Shown one piece after another: positions 34,591 to 46,698 of a stretch of 64,000 bases of DNA. Origin of the DNA: Sipunculus nudus (Eukaryota; Annelida; Sipuncula; Golfingiida; Sipunculidae). Below the pieces are notes generated by a model. The model was given only the letters and a program-made list of their open reading frames with translations, was not told where the DNA came from and searched no databases. Location of the stretch: assembly GCA_026874595.1 (NCBI GenBank), contig CM049321.1:15391479-15455478 (forward strand), written 5' to 3'. Both the position numbers and the translations under genes were made by a program. How positions within the stretch are numbered: position 1 is the first letter of the stretch; each line of letters opens with the position of its first letter.

Positions 34591-34770
34591 TGGTGTTGGT
34601 AGTAGTAGTAGTAGTAGTAGTAGTAGTAATGGTATTGTAGAGGTAGGAGTGATAGTAGTAATAAAGGAAATATGAGTGGTACCAATAGTAGTTGTTACAG
34701 AAACAGTAAGAGTAGCAGTAGTTGTAGTGGTAACATCAGTAGTAATAGAGATAGTAGTATACAAGAGCAG
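34591..34770. repeat. (TAG)n trinucleotide region
   Basis: A pure (GTA)n core at 34599-34628 is followed by diverged gta/agt triplets to about 34760. Confidence 0.85.
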
Positions 34771-35429
34771 GGATTGTTCCAAATGCAACCTGTCGCATTA
34801 CAATGTAAATGCATTAATTATTAAATGCAATTATAATTGCAAATGCGATTTAACATCATCAAATTCAAATGCAAATATGAAAATGATTCTCAAATAGAAA
34901 TGCTAATACACTTACTAATGCATTAGAATGTAATTTCCACTTGGTTACACTATACCGGACTCTATTTAGGCTTTACTGTTAGATTTTATAGTATAGTGAA
35001 TATTTTGAAGATGATCACAAATATCCAATGTTTTTAGCATTCCGACACATCAGGATAACATGGATTATCATTGTGATACATCGACAAATTTCAGTATACG
35101 TCGGTTTACTTCTGGAGCACATCAGTATAATCCCGACGTTTTCCGATCTGTCCAGATGTTTCCCGAAAATGCACCAATATGTCTCGATATTTTCGGAGTT
35201 TGCTGACTAATTAAACTGTTACCCCGTTGTCACAGATTCGCCTCTGATGTTGATGCTGTTACGCCACCTTAAGCATCACGTGATCCCTTTTTAGTTTCGG
35301 AGCAGCATCAGGGTAACATCAGGACACCAGATCATGACACATCTGTTTAATCTCGGCCGTTTATGAACAAGCCGGAAGAGTGGTAATGTTAGTAAGTCTA
35401 TTTATAGCTGCAGAAATGGTAGATGGCGA

Positions 35430-35795
35430 CCGACTTCGTTTTCTATGCTGTCTTATCTAATTCTTAATCTAAGTATGTGTCCATCGGCAGAGATCCATTT
35501 CGGTTTTGCACTACGTGGCAGAACGGTATCGTCCGTGTCCGGTATCTACCGCACCTGCGGGTCCTGGGTGTATAATCAACCCCATTGGTTCATCATAACA
35601 CAGAGGCAGCCCCGAAAGACACACTCCTTTGCGAATGATACAGGGGTTTGGGGCACAGTCTTCCCATAAAACCTGCAGAGCGCGCACCCAAAATGGGGGT
35701 CGACAGTGAAATATATGACCGTTTTTTGGCCCAGATTTGAACTCACGACCTCCGGGATTTGATTCCTGTGCTCTACCTCTAGACTACAGAAGTGG
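35430..35795 (-). mobile_element. tRNA-derived SINE-like element
   Basis: On the minus strand a tRNA-like head carries an A-box match TAGTCTAGAGG (35786-35776), and 33 bases later a perfect B-box GTTCAAATC (35742-35734), the spacing of an internal Pol III promoter. A tRNA-unrelated body follows (cccccattttgggtgcgcgc..., gggaagactgtgcccc). The 3' end is uncertain; no A-tail is obvious. Confidence 0.6.
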
Positions 35796-36085
35796 GTCAG
35801 CGGTTGAAGATTTTTAAGCAGAATATTAGTTAATCTGATGTTAACAGGAGCACTTAAAATACCTGTCGTAATGAGATTTGTGTCATGCATAGGTACCTTT
35901 AACCTGATAAATTAAATTATGCTTTCAATTATATTCTTATATTTCAATTTTTACATTTATGTTACATTTAAGAACATACGGGATATAGGGTTCCTGTAAA
36001 GTCGACTCGACCAAGGGCCAACGCTTTGAAAATATGCCGTGGTTGGCTTCATATTTCAAGTCAAATGCCCTTCTCAACGGGACCT

Positions 36086-36290
36086 CTTATTCACGGTTTT
36101 ATTTTGCAATAAATCCTCTATCGCGTATATCGCGAATTTAAAACCCTCGCGAACAAATAGGCAACCACAGTATAATGCCGAAGAAAAACTCTTAATTCGA
36201 ATCGGTACCCTCGATCTTAGTACCAGGTCCAATTTGGATGTGAGCCTGAGGCGGCAGTCAGTACCAGCCAACATGAACACTAGTTATCTA
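36086..36290. repeat. Probable dispersed repeat ('aaaaccctcgcgaa')
   Basis: Contains gcgtatatcgcgaatttaaaaccctcgcgaa, a phrase I associate with repeats in invertebrate genomes. Both strands are open over this stretch, but neither product resembles a known protein. Only one copy is in the window. Confidence 0.3.
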
Positions 36291-36599
36291 CCGTATATAC
36301 CTTTCTTTTGCTATTTACAAAAGGCTTATAGGTCCGCTACTTTGTTGATAGTTTGGATGGTGATAAATCTGTATCCGGTTTTCGTGTGTTTGAGTCATTG
36401 ATTAATCACGTGATTGAATTGATTCGTCTGGCAGCTTGAGATTTGTTAACATGAATGTACGTTCAAAGGTTAAAGGTAAAATTATTTATGATCTTGAGGT
36501 TTAAAGGCACAAGGGCAACCTTTAGTATGTTTCACTACGTAACCTATGAAAAATAATATGCTTTATATAAGTCTTTGTGTAAAACGGAATAAACAATGT

Positions 36600-36810
36600 A
36601 TAGAGACAGAGACAGTGAGAGATACAAGCGAAGAAATGAACAGACTTCTAGAGAAACAGGGAAAGCGACGGACACTCGGACAGAAGTACAGACGCGAACA
36701 GACGGACAGACATTGAGACGTACAGACGGAGACACAAGTAGACAAGTTACAGTTAGACTGATGGACGTGGACGACAAAGGACGGACAGAACACAAGCCGA
36801 ACAGAGGGAG
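36600..36810. repeat. Degenerate (GACA/GACG)n region
   Basis: Strongly purine-biased plus strand made of gaca, gacg and gaga words; accounts for a 106-codon frame that is not a gene. Confidence 0.75.
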
Positions 36811-36831
36811 ACACAAGAGGAAAGAACTTAA

Positions 36832-37075
36832 CACTCTTAGAAAAAAGGTTCAAGGTAGAACCCTTAAGGATTCTTTAGAGTGGAGCCAGTGGGGAACCCT
36901 TAGAGGTTCCAGGTAGAACCCTCTAGTCAGGGTTCTTCATGGAAACTTTTCTGCGTGTTCCTTTGGGGAACCCTAAGGGTTTTATATGTAACCCTGATAA
37001 TGGGTGCTTCTAAGAACCCTACAGATGGGTTCTTCCTAGAACTATTTGATAATGAAAGGTTCTGGAGAGTCATAT
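36832..37075. repeat. 'AGAACCCT' palindromic repeat cluster
   Basis: The words agaaccct, aaccctaaggg and ggttcttc recur in both orientations about every 20-40 bp. One block is a near-palindrome, ggaacccttagaggttcc (36893-36910). Confidence 0.7.
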
Positions 37076-39029
37076 TATAAGAAAGTAGTCTGGGATGTAA
37101 TATTATATCATTTAGAATTAACTAATCATACGTCATATATGAAAGGGAAACCGTTTTTGATCATATGAAAAACTCTAAACGTATTCCTCAAAGAAAGTGG
37201 GTAGTTGCAAGAACCACGGCTAAAAATCATGAATATATATATATCCATAAAACAGAAATCATATTTGATCGTTCTACAAATGAGCTGAAAATGATGACCT
37301 CGGATTTTCGTAATTTGTATATTATTCAATAATTGATAAAGATATCCTACTCAGAGTCCGCTGTGCAACACTATGTGGTAAAGACGTCTTTTCCTAGCGT
37401 TATCAAGTTCTGAAAATACCTTAAGTGACGTATCCTAGTGGGTGCCTGACGCTAATTAGAAACTGATAAAAGTATATAAAGCGAAGTCTATTGTTAATCA
37501 ATGTATAAACTTGATATCCCAATTAGTTAATGAGAAATGGCCATCTACATAGTGACCTTTTGACCACATCTTTGACGTCGACCTTTGGCTCTATCGGCCA
37601 TGCCGTTTGATTGGATCAAGAGTTAGTTATAACTCTAGTTACATAAAACAGAGCTCAAATTTGACTGTTTCTTCTAGAATTTTTTTTAGGATGGGGTGAA
37701 AACGTTTACGATAAAAATATCGCTTCCAAATTTGTCAAAGCACTTTTACATTGTAAATGGCATATGTCTGTAGAGATTTCAACTTTCTAGGGTAAAACAG
37801 TTAATGTGGAAACGTAGCCTAACTAAAAACCCTTTATAACCCCTAATCACAATGTCATAACTTTCCACATGAGGGAATTCCAAAATATTATCCTAAAAAT
37901 GGCTGTACCTAAATTTTATTGCGACCTTTTCGTCAATTTTCCTGTATCTTAATATATTTGGAGAAAAGGGCATTAAGAAGAATAATAGATCGCATTTTTA
38001 GTCATGCAAGCTTGCAAAACAGGCCAACATCACTGAAAGTGGGCCAAAGTAATAGGGCCATAGTAAAGAACATTCTGGGGTATAATCAATAAAATAGGAT
38101 AAAATAGTGTCGGAATAATAAGATAAAGAAGAAAATGAAATAAATAATGATGATGCCAATAAAAATAAACTTCTGGACCTATAGGCAGGTGAAGATAATA
38201 ACTAGTAGATTATGGTGGTGGTGGTAAATATCTTGATGTAGAAAAGATTATCACAAGACAAATCAAGACACTGTTTGTACTAAAGGGTTTTCATTGTACC
38301 AGTCGTGTTATGTTTTCTTAGCATATTACAGTGTGTAGGCCACACAGCTGAAACCACGGTATAGAGCCCTTGGGTGCCCTTTTAAAGAGGTTCAATTATC
38401 ATTATTAACAGTCGAGTCGTAAATATGTCTTGCACAATCAGCAAGATAGACTCTAAGGTACTAACACCCTGCCGTACATCACCCTCACGGCCGCTTGTCT
38501 ATCTCTTATCCATTGTCCCGTCGAGGGCTCCTCAGATTCGACAATACAGGGTCAGGAATACAAGGGTCCTGTTAATACTTCAGTTATATATGGTGTATTC
38601 AAACCTTTTTTTTTATTATAACCATTGGCTTCACTTTCACTTTCCATTTTCTAAGGTTTATGGCCAGGCTGCCTTTAATTACCTTTAAATTCTTTTCATG
38701 ACCTCTTGAACCTTAAATGGTTTCAAACACACCAGAAAAAAATGACACCTTTGACTAAACATGAAGTATGGTCTTGAACTTTATACAGATTAAGGGTTAT
38801 AACAGAACAAACACGTGTGCCATGTTTTAGACACAATAAAGGTCAAATGAAAAGGGGCATAATCTAAAACATTATCAAATGAAGTTACAGAACAATTAAA
38901 GCCAAACTAGAGAGCATTTTGATTGATATTATGACTGTTCAACCAGCATGAGCAGATGACAGCAACATTTCTTTTCATATTTATTTGAGACAGATGTACA
39001 TTCTAAAACTCATATGTTTCCACATTCGC

Positions 39030-39030
<1 letters not shown>
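37076..39030. other. Intergenic, no gene recognised
   Basis: A+T-rich with short chance frames only. Confidence 0.55.
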
Positions 39031-39033
<3 letters not shown>

Positions 39034-39068
<35 letters not shown>

Positions 39069-39166
39069 AGAGAAGGGTGGGAGAGCAATAGCCAAAAGAT
39101 AAACAGAGAAAATGAAGTCGGTATGAGTAAACGTTGCATTGGAGGGCATATTCGGAGGAGAGAGTG

Positions 39167-39212
<46 letters not shown>
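39034..39212. repeat. Two (GA)n microsatellites
   Basis: GA runs at 39034-39063 and 39171-39212, about 107 bp apart. Confidence 0.93.
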
Positions 39213-39215
<3 letters not shown>

Positions 39216-40446
39216 GTACAATTGGTATATGATGTTTGGCGATATCTATGTCAGTAAATTAGGATAAAGATAAAAGATAACGTATGCTTGCTCACGGCGG
39301 GCCTTATCACTGACCTGCCTCGCTGCTACTCAACTGGAAGGAGAGGCGGTGGCCATGAAGACTAAGCTTGAGTGGTCATATCGGGTCACATTATATATGG
39401 ATTCTATGAAGATTATGTGTTTCATAACAACAGTTTATACGTTTATGCGTACCTTGGACGAAGCCATCCAGTGTTTTGTCTATACGGGCGACGATAAAGT
39501 ATTTGCGGTATTTAACCATAATTCTGAAATTGCTGGCCATTCATATTAAGAACAATATAGGTACCTAAAACTGATATAAACATATGGTTGGCTGCAAATC
39601 AAAAATGAAATATCATGCAGAATAATTATGTGCATGATAAAATGATGATAAACTTTACACATGTTTTTAATTTAATATTTTGCGAGCTACCCATCATTTC
39701 ATCGTTTATTTACAATTATGTAATATAAAAATAATATGACGTCCGTATATTCTTTAGAATCATTATCTGTGAGATATTGTGAGATATTGTATTTTTTTAA
39801 AATAGAAAATGACATGTTAATATTGTTCTTACTTGTCCCTGAAACCACAAACTTGACTTATATTTTACATATGTTTTTTTAAGAATTATGAATTTTATAT
39901 AGTTCAGCTTAAGTAATGTATTGCATACGGCACATACTACAATTAATATGTATGAACTAACCTCTTCTTAAACATTATTCCTTCATGATATTATACACAG
40001 ATAAAAAGAAACTGCACATTTTTTTTATTGATGCACTGTCATGTTTTACTTAATTCTCGAAATATAATATAGTCGCAAATAAAAATAACAGAATCTTTGC
40101 TGTGTACATGAATACATTTGATTAATAATAATTATTGATACCTCGGTATCATGCGGGTTAAAATAATAGGGTAAGTCAAAATAATCTAATTAATTATAAT
40201 GCACTTTAAACAAGTAAAATGTTAATTAAATGTATTAGAATTATGAAAACTTACTCATCTGGAATAAGCATAAACTATAAAGTATTTAATAATCTACGAA
40301 TTAAAAAGTATATTTGTGATAAGCCTTGAGTATCTCGCTGAGAGTTAATGATATTTAAAAATATTTTAAAAGTTTAATTTAATTGTAAATATAGAGCAGA
40401 AGACAAGCTTCTATAAATCTAATTTAGTACACACATATATATGCAT
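39213..40446. other. Intergenic, no gene recognised
   Basis: Very A+T-rich from 39600 onward; nothing evident. Confidence 0.55.
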
Positions 40447-40447
40447 A

Positions 40448-40450
<3 letters not shown>

Positions 40451-40519
<69 letters not shown>
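40451..40519. repeat. (TA)n-(GA)n compound microsatellite
   Basis: TA units to 40491 followed directly by GA units. Confidence 0.95.
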
Positions 40520-41154
40520 TTACACTGACGAAATTTAGATACGTTATGTTTGCATTCTCCTGTTTGCTGGTATATACTATAGTATTATATGGCATCCGAG
40601 ATTGACGTCCGACTCGGCATCCGACTTAGCATCCAACATCCGACATCCGGGTTTTAGTGCGTACCGTTAAATGAACCTTACAACGAACCGGCGGATGCCG
40701 TGTGGACCAAATTTAAGAGCAAGTTTTTGTGAACACGAAACATGAACACAAGGGTTGCTTGTTCCAGTAAAGGTATGGGGTGTGAATTAAAAATACGAAT
40801 ATAGAAAAACTGAAATTTTCCGTTCTAAATTTCATTAACTGGACGGAATGTCAGATTAATAGGCTTACCATTATGATGTATTATCTTGGGTATTCCTGTG
40901 TATTCATTCATTTCTCATGAACTGAGACTGTCCTAACAAGGACATGTAGACTTTGTCCTAGTGACTTATCGTAAGATAAGGCCCTCCATGTCCATTGTAT
41001 TAATCATTGTCCAAGTGATGCCACGCGATGATATGTCTCGTTCAACACGTGTATGCACTGGCGTAATTTAATGACTTGCGGGCACCTAATCAATACTGAT
41101 CCTCTGTATCTCCTCCCCCTCTCGCTACCTCTGATTATCCAGCTCTCTCTCTTC

Positions 41155-41157
<3 letters not shown>

Positions 41158-41233
<76 letters not shown>

Positions 41234-41410
41234 TATTCTGTAACTCGGATTTCTTCTCTCTCTTCCGTACAATCTCTCTTATTACTTTCTCTCTCTCTCT
41301 CTCATTGCGTCTCTCTCTCCATCCCTCTAATTACTTCTCTCTCTCTTTCTCTCACTCATTTCTTCTTTCTCTCACAAGATTTCTCTCTCAGCACTCTCTT
41401 TCATTCTCCC
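41158..41410. repeat. (TA)n followed by a CT-rich tract
   Basis: TA units at 41158-41230, then (CT)n-rich sequence to about 41410. Gives a false 132-codon frame. Confidence 0.92.
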
Positions 41411-41530
41411 TATATTTACCTTCTATGTTTATGAGATATAATTCAATGTAATCTAAATTGGAAATATTATCTCTATATCGCAATTTTTTTTCTTTTTTTC
41501 CCGCTCTTGTTCGGATAAGTGTTTTCTTAA

Positions 41531-41790
41531 AGGGGCCCAATCACCTATCTGACATTTATAAACTAAAGGCAACCCCTTGGAGCTTTTATAAAAAATAGGC
41601 CAGAAAACCCTGGATATCACTGCATAGAGGCTGCTTGTTTTGTTCATATCAACATGTTTATGATATGTGGGGGCCCGCAAGGTTATAAGAACTTTTCATA
41701 ATCAAAATTACCCTTAGATCATTAATATATACACAGATGAAGCCGGAAATCACATAAATTCTCTTTTAAAAGGTAGGTGAATGGGCACGT
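41531..41790. mobile_element. TTAA-flanked MITE, copy B
   Basis: Begins AGGGGCCCAATCACCTA and ends with the complement of ACGTGCCCATTCACCTACC; TTAA at 41527-41530 and 41791-41794. Its interior (aagaacttttcataatc, acccttagatcattaata) is the reverse of the interior of 20487-20913. Confidence 0.75.
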
Positions 41791-41794
41791 TTAA

Positions 41795-42474
41795 AATTCT
41801 GCGTGAGACCACTGTGCTACAAGTTCTTTCCTTTCCTCTGTTTATTATATCTTCTTTCTTAGTCTGTAAGGTATAATTATATGCAGTATCAATTTAAACT
41901 ATTCATTATATGTTTGTCATTATAGTTTCTCTCCGGGCTTTATGGCGGGGGTACGCGCTCTCCGAGTGCTCTCGTTACGTATCGTTATCATAGTATTGGC
42001 AGGTGACCCAGTGATCCGGAGTTTATTATAAGGTCACTGGGTACACACTGTCCACCTGGTGTGACGTCATGGAAAATTACTGAAGAGAAAGGCCACCCAG
42101 GGCGGAAACCCAACCCGGAGATGAGATAACAGTCCCCCGTGTGATGTTGAACAATGCAATGATGAACGCAGTAACTTGGAGAGCTTTCTGTCAACATAGT
42201 GAGTAAACATACGACACTGTGGATAAGTACGATTGTTCTTTGAAGTGTCATTGATTAATTATATAAATATTAACCCAGGTCTTGGAGAAGATAGATAACT
42301 TTTGATAAACCTAATTACGATCCATCGACTCGAAAATTCGATATAAACTATTTACGAAAATACAGAGTATTCAAAAAGAGAATGTTAGACAAAAAATGTA
42401 CTAGTACTATTATTTAAACTGATATCATAACGTACAAAATATAACGTTTATGCATATATCGCCGGGTGGGCCTG

Positions 42475-42513
<39 letters not shown>

Positions 42514-43073
42514 TATGACCATGCAGGAATTCCATATTTAGAAACAATAAATATCAATTAAATTTAACAGTTATTTTTCTGTAATGGTGAATGTAAAAAT
42601 ATTAAAATAAACAAGTAAAGTCAATAATTAAGTTGGTTAAATACCGGGTATATATATATACATATGCCTGACCCCAGGCACATTCAACGGGGATGACCCA
42701 GGTCTGGAGACAGTTCAAGATGCTGGTCACCAAACCAGAAATGGTCATCAGGAGACAGCATCCCAAGTGCTTTCTGGTACATCCAATTTCCAAATAAAGC
42801 ATTGGACCAGCAGTAAGGACATTCATTGGTTTTCAGCAAATATTTAATATGCATCGTATAGAATTTAACAGGTGGTCATGTGATTAAAAGGATATATATG
42901 GGGTGGGATAGATTTAGTTAGGGACTCTCACATCTCAGATCGGTACACCCAAGAATAAAGCATTAAAATCAAAACTGGTGTTGTTGCCTCTTGGAGGAGC
43001 TGTCCCGGTGTTTCACTTGACCAAAAAAACGTCACCAGCGAACGGTCATGAGATACACACGTCAGGGTAGAGA
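41795..43073. other. Intergenic; (CA)n and an exon-like stretch
   Basis: (CA)n-(TA)n at 42475-42512. The stretch 42660-42815 has more balanced composition and is open in more than one frame, but I recognise no protein. A CRE palindrome TGACGTCA is at 42062-42069. Confidence 0.45.
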
Positions 43074-43362
43074 CTGCGATCTAGAAGTATCGGAGTTTCT
43101 ACGGGTAGAAACTACGATCCGAGTTCTGCTGATAGAAACCACGAACTGAATCTCTACCAGTAGAAACTCCGATTCTACTGGTAGAGAATTCAATCACAGT
43201 TCCTACTAGTAGAAACTGCGATCGATCCAGGATCACCGATTAAACATACCTTTATGTACCAGATCGCAGTGTCTACCTTGACAAAGATCGGAATCTCTAT
43301 CAGTAGAAACTCCGATTACAGTTCCGATTCAGGATCACCCATTAAGCATACCTTTATCTAAA
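43074..43362. repeat. Cluster of 'gtagaaactNcgat' hairpin repeats
   Basis: The phrase gtagaaact-N-cgat occurs, with variants, near 43101, 43131, 43162, 43206 and 43301 and once inverted near 43088. A perfect 15-bp hairpin TCTCTACCAGTAGAA (43151-43165), loop ACTCCGA, complement 43173-43187, sits in the middle. The companion phrase aggatcaccgattaaacatacc is repeated at about 43221 and 43328. Confidence 0.8.
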
Positions 43363-43437
43363 CCTTTCTGATGTGGCTTCTATCAATGAAAAAAGTGAAC
43401 ACTTTCATAATCATTAATCATACTTTATTATACACAG

Positions 43438-43620
43438 GAACACTGCAGTTTCCAAACATCTTTATTCATTGGTTTGTGCTTTATTAATATACACAAGAAC
43501 ACTGCGGTTTCTAAACATATTTGTTCATTGAATTGTACTTTATTAAAGAACACTGCCGTTTCTAAACACCTTTTTCATTGAATTGTACTTTATTAAACCT
43601 AAGAACACTGTGTTTTCTAA
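43438..43620. repeat. ~55-bp tandem repeat
   Basis: The phrase aacactgc.gtttctaaac...tttattaa starts near 43439, 43498, 43550 and 43605 (periods about 59, 52 and 55). It cuts off the integrase-like fragment to its right. Confidence 0.78.
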
Positions 43621-43621
43621 A

Positions 43622-43960
43622 CTTCTTGATCAATCCTTTTAATTGTATCAAATATGTCTTCTTTCCTGACAACTGAACATGATGACTTTTTGCAGTACAG
43701 AATCATCCTTTAGCCAATCTCCTGTAGATTGAAATGCTTAGTACACCAGAATTTGGAGTGTTACTTTCTGGGCACTTAACCCCTCTGTGTAGTTGAAGTG
43801 CAGCCATGGCCTTGTCATAGGTCTCCTGAGTGATGCAAAAACTTCCTTGTTTTGATGAATCTAAACAAGTAATATGTTCCTCCAGCAGCCTGGAAAACTC
43901 TTACATCCGCTCGTGGTGGTCATCCATTATGTCTCTCATAACTATGCAAGATGGTTTCCA
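43622..43960 (-). pseudogene. Broken integrase-like (KRBA2-like) coding fragment
   Basis: The minus strand reads LLEEHITCLDSSKQ, then ITQETYDKAMAALQLHRG, shifts frame, continues FWCTKHFNLQEIG, meets an in-frame TAA, then RMILYCKKSSCSVVRKEDIF and DTIKRIDQEV, where similarity ends at the 55-bp tandem repeat. The order E-x-YDx-hh-x-L, FWCxKxF, hhx(K/R)E-(D/E)hFDhIxxhHxEVGH is that of the region before the H2C2 finger in KRAB-A-domain-2-like and GINGER-type integrase proteins. An in-frame stop (TAA) precedes RMIL, one more stop lies upstream, and the H2C2 and catalytic core are absent. Identification is from memory of that family; no search was run. Confidence 0.5.
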
Positions 43961-44099
43961 AATATGAATTGATGGGACTATAGGTTAGCTTAATATACAA
44001 TTGGGACTCCTTTGAGCCATGATCTGTTTCAAAACAGCTCTTTATTTAAAGATCATAGGGCTAGAGTTACACTTTTGCAAATACACATCAAAGATAATC

Positions 44100-44350
44100 A
44101 TTGCACCCCTAATTAACATCTGACCTGTGATATCATTCACCCACAATGATTAGTTTGGTTACAAGGGCATACGTTAAAGTTAAACATTTCACACCTAATA
44201 AATGCCTTTCATGTGATATCTTTCCAACCTAGTGAGCAGTTTTGTCAGAAGGACAAACATCAAGGGTAATAATTTTACAACACAATAATTCCTTACCTGT
44301 GAAATGCTTCACCCCCATTGAGTAGTTAGTAACAAGGACATAAAGGTAGG
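44100..44350. repeat. ~86-bp tandem repeat, three units
   Basis: cctgtgatatcattcaccca at 44126, catgtgatatctttccaacc at 44211 and cctgtgaaatgcttcacccc at 44297, each followed by gagcagtt/gattagtt and aaggaca/aagggca. Confidence 0.65.
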
Positions 44351-45343
44351 AAATAAAGTCCTATCTTGCCCATCCACGATGACTCCCAAACAGGGAGAAG
44401 AAACATGAGGGGAACAACACTCAAGAAACACCTATCTTCTATATTATACTACATAAAATTGTCATGTCTGTTTTTTTATTTGTCCCAGAAAACCTGCAGA
44501 AACGAGCAATGACAGTGGGCCAGTTTTGTTATCAGCATCAGTCACAAATCATAACTTACAGAATGCACACCAATATGGCCTTTCCACTTTCACACAATTG
44601 GATTCCCGGCAGCATAGCATCGAAGGTATGTCGCACAACGTCACACCGCTCTCCATCTTGCCATTGCTGACCTTCACTATTTGGTTCCGTATCGAGCACC
44701 AGACGACGCTACCTTATATACGGGTCTAGGGAGTTCGCTGCCTTACGGGAGACACACTACGCGGCAAAATACCTTTCCTCTGCAAAAGGAACCGAAGGGT
44801 CCTAATTTTCTAGTATATATATATAAATATATATATGTGTGTGTGTGTGTGTGCGCGCGGTAACGTGCGTGTGTGTGTATGATGAAATAACGAAACTGAG
44901 CTTGCACGGATAATATATTAACATTAATCTAATGTAACTGTTTATATGCAGTGATGTAAAACGTTTCATGTTCGTCAAAGTAGCCTAGATGTAGTAACTG
45001 AGTTATGGCGCATAAGGTGATCAGGTATGAAAAGTGTGCTGACCTTCCTGGTCGATCAATAACAAAGTCTTTTATCTTTACAAATACACTGATCATTATA
45101 TTATCATATGAAAAAGGGATTAGTTTAAGTAAAACGCATATATCACTAACATCAACCTTGAGTATCCTTTAAAAGGTCTGTAAATAGAGACGATTATAAT
45201 ATATTACGATAGACTGACTCCCTTCTATTATTCAAATCTTAGTGGTGGATATAGATTGGTTCAATTTCATCAAATATAAAAGTGCTACAAACTTATAAAA
45301 AACTTGAAATGTCAAGTCTGATTACGAAATACTGTATTAGAAA

Positions 45344-45383
<40 letters not shown>

Positions 45384-46339
45384 CAAAAAATGATAATATA
45401 ACAGGCTACAATTATACATAGTAACAATATAAACTTAAAATGTTCTTTCTCCAACAAATGTGTCGTTTTTATGAATAGTTATACATTAGCATGTCAGGGG
45501 TGATTCATATACCGATATATCAAATAGATACACTACGTCGATATGGTTACCTATACGCTTGAAACATAGTGACTGCTAACAAATACAGATTCAACCCTTA
45601 CCTTAACTGTAATCTGAACTATTTATAAACCTTAAGCCTGAGCATATTCTTTTGGTGGACTTTTAAGATTTAATTAAGATGCCATACATGCATTTAATTG
45701 TCATATAATTGAATAGATAAGGAATGCGTATATACAATTTGTAGACCGACACAGAAACAGAAGCGGATACAGGGGGGGGGGGGGGTAATTTACAGTTCTC
45801 ACTCGCAATAGCTCGATTTCGGCATAAAAGCGTGCGGTGTGAATGACTGTGTGTAGGAGGTTTATCCTCGGAATTCATGAATAAACCTGTGTGGAGAATA
45901 GAACAGAAAAGTAAAGGTAACACCAGAGCATTCGCATGATTACTTACATCGGTGAGCAACGTACATTTAAAATGCACAAGGCTTCCGGCTGACATCCATA
46001 GGAAGGCAGCGTTCAAAAAGTTCGAACTCCATCCATGTTAACCTCCTTGGTTACACATACCGCAGATAATATGGTAAGCGTGAGGAGGTGAGGCCATGTG
46101 TCGCCATCTGCGGTCGTGTTAGGAACTAATAAACTTTACATCATACTTAATAATATGATTGTTTGACTTATTTTGCTATGTGTATTATCTAATAGTGATG
46201 AATCCGGTTACAGGATAATAAAAACGTAATAAACAAACTGGCGAGGGTTGGTAAACTATTTTCTTAAATTAACTTAACATTGTAAAATATTTATATGCTT
46301 ATAGCACGCATGTGTAATGCAACTAGAGAACAAACGCCT
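44351..46339. other. Intergenic with microsatellites
   Basis: (TA)n-(GT)n-(GC) at 44814-44858, (TA)n at 45346-45380, and a G-run at 45771-45785. No gene recognised. Confidence 0.55.
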
Positions 46340-46650
46340 TTGTTTCTATGAATACTATGCCTATGCGGAGCGTATATGCAGCAAAATCTTGCCTAATGTT
46401 TAGAGCTGCCAGAGTAGAAAGGTCATCAGCCAGAGGAATACCCTATGACTGACGTCAAACTTTGGAATTTCCGATTTCCATTATATCATGCGTATGCGAA
46501 TTCCATCACTTCCCTGAGCGATCGAACCTCCTTAATACGCATAAGTATATATACGCAATTACGCATACGCGTAAAAGGAATCACTCCACGAGAATAATCG
46601 TTTCCCAGTCGCATATCCATACGTACCGCTGTGTACTGTATACCTATATA
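46340..46650. repeat. Old dispersed repeat, uninterrupted inverted copy
   Basis: Reverse-complement partner of 12490-12628 plus 13356-13445. It carries a single ATTCCTCT (minus strand, 46432-46439) where the other copy has the hAT insertion. It includes the CRE palindrome TGACGTCA at 46450-46457 and several cgcatacg words. Confidence 0.75.
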
Positions 46651-46698
46651 TGGAATACAACTTTAAATAACCATATTTCTGCTTTCTTTGTATGGTAC

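Noticed and set aside
34567-34897. Thr- and Val-rich frames
   Set aside because: Translations of the (TAG)n trinucleotide region.
36039-36401. 120-codon frame and its antisense
   Set aside because: Open on both strands, no known motif, and contains a repeat-like phrase; treated as repeat.
36596-36916. 106-codon plus-strand and 96-codon minus-strand frames
   Set aside because: Low-complexity (GACA/GACG)n sequence reads open in several frames.
41053-41451. 132-codon frame
   Set aside because: (TA)n followed by a CT-rich tract; no protein character.
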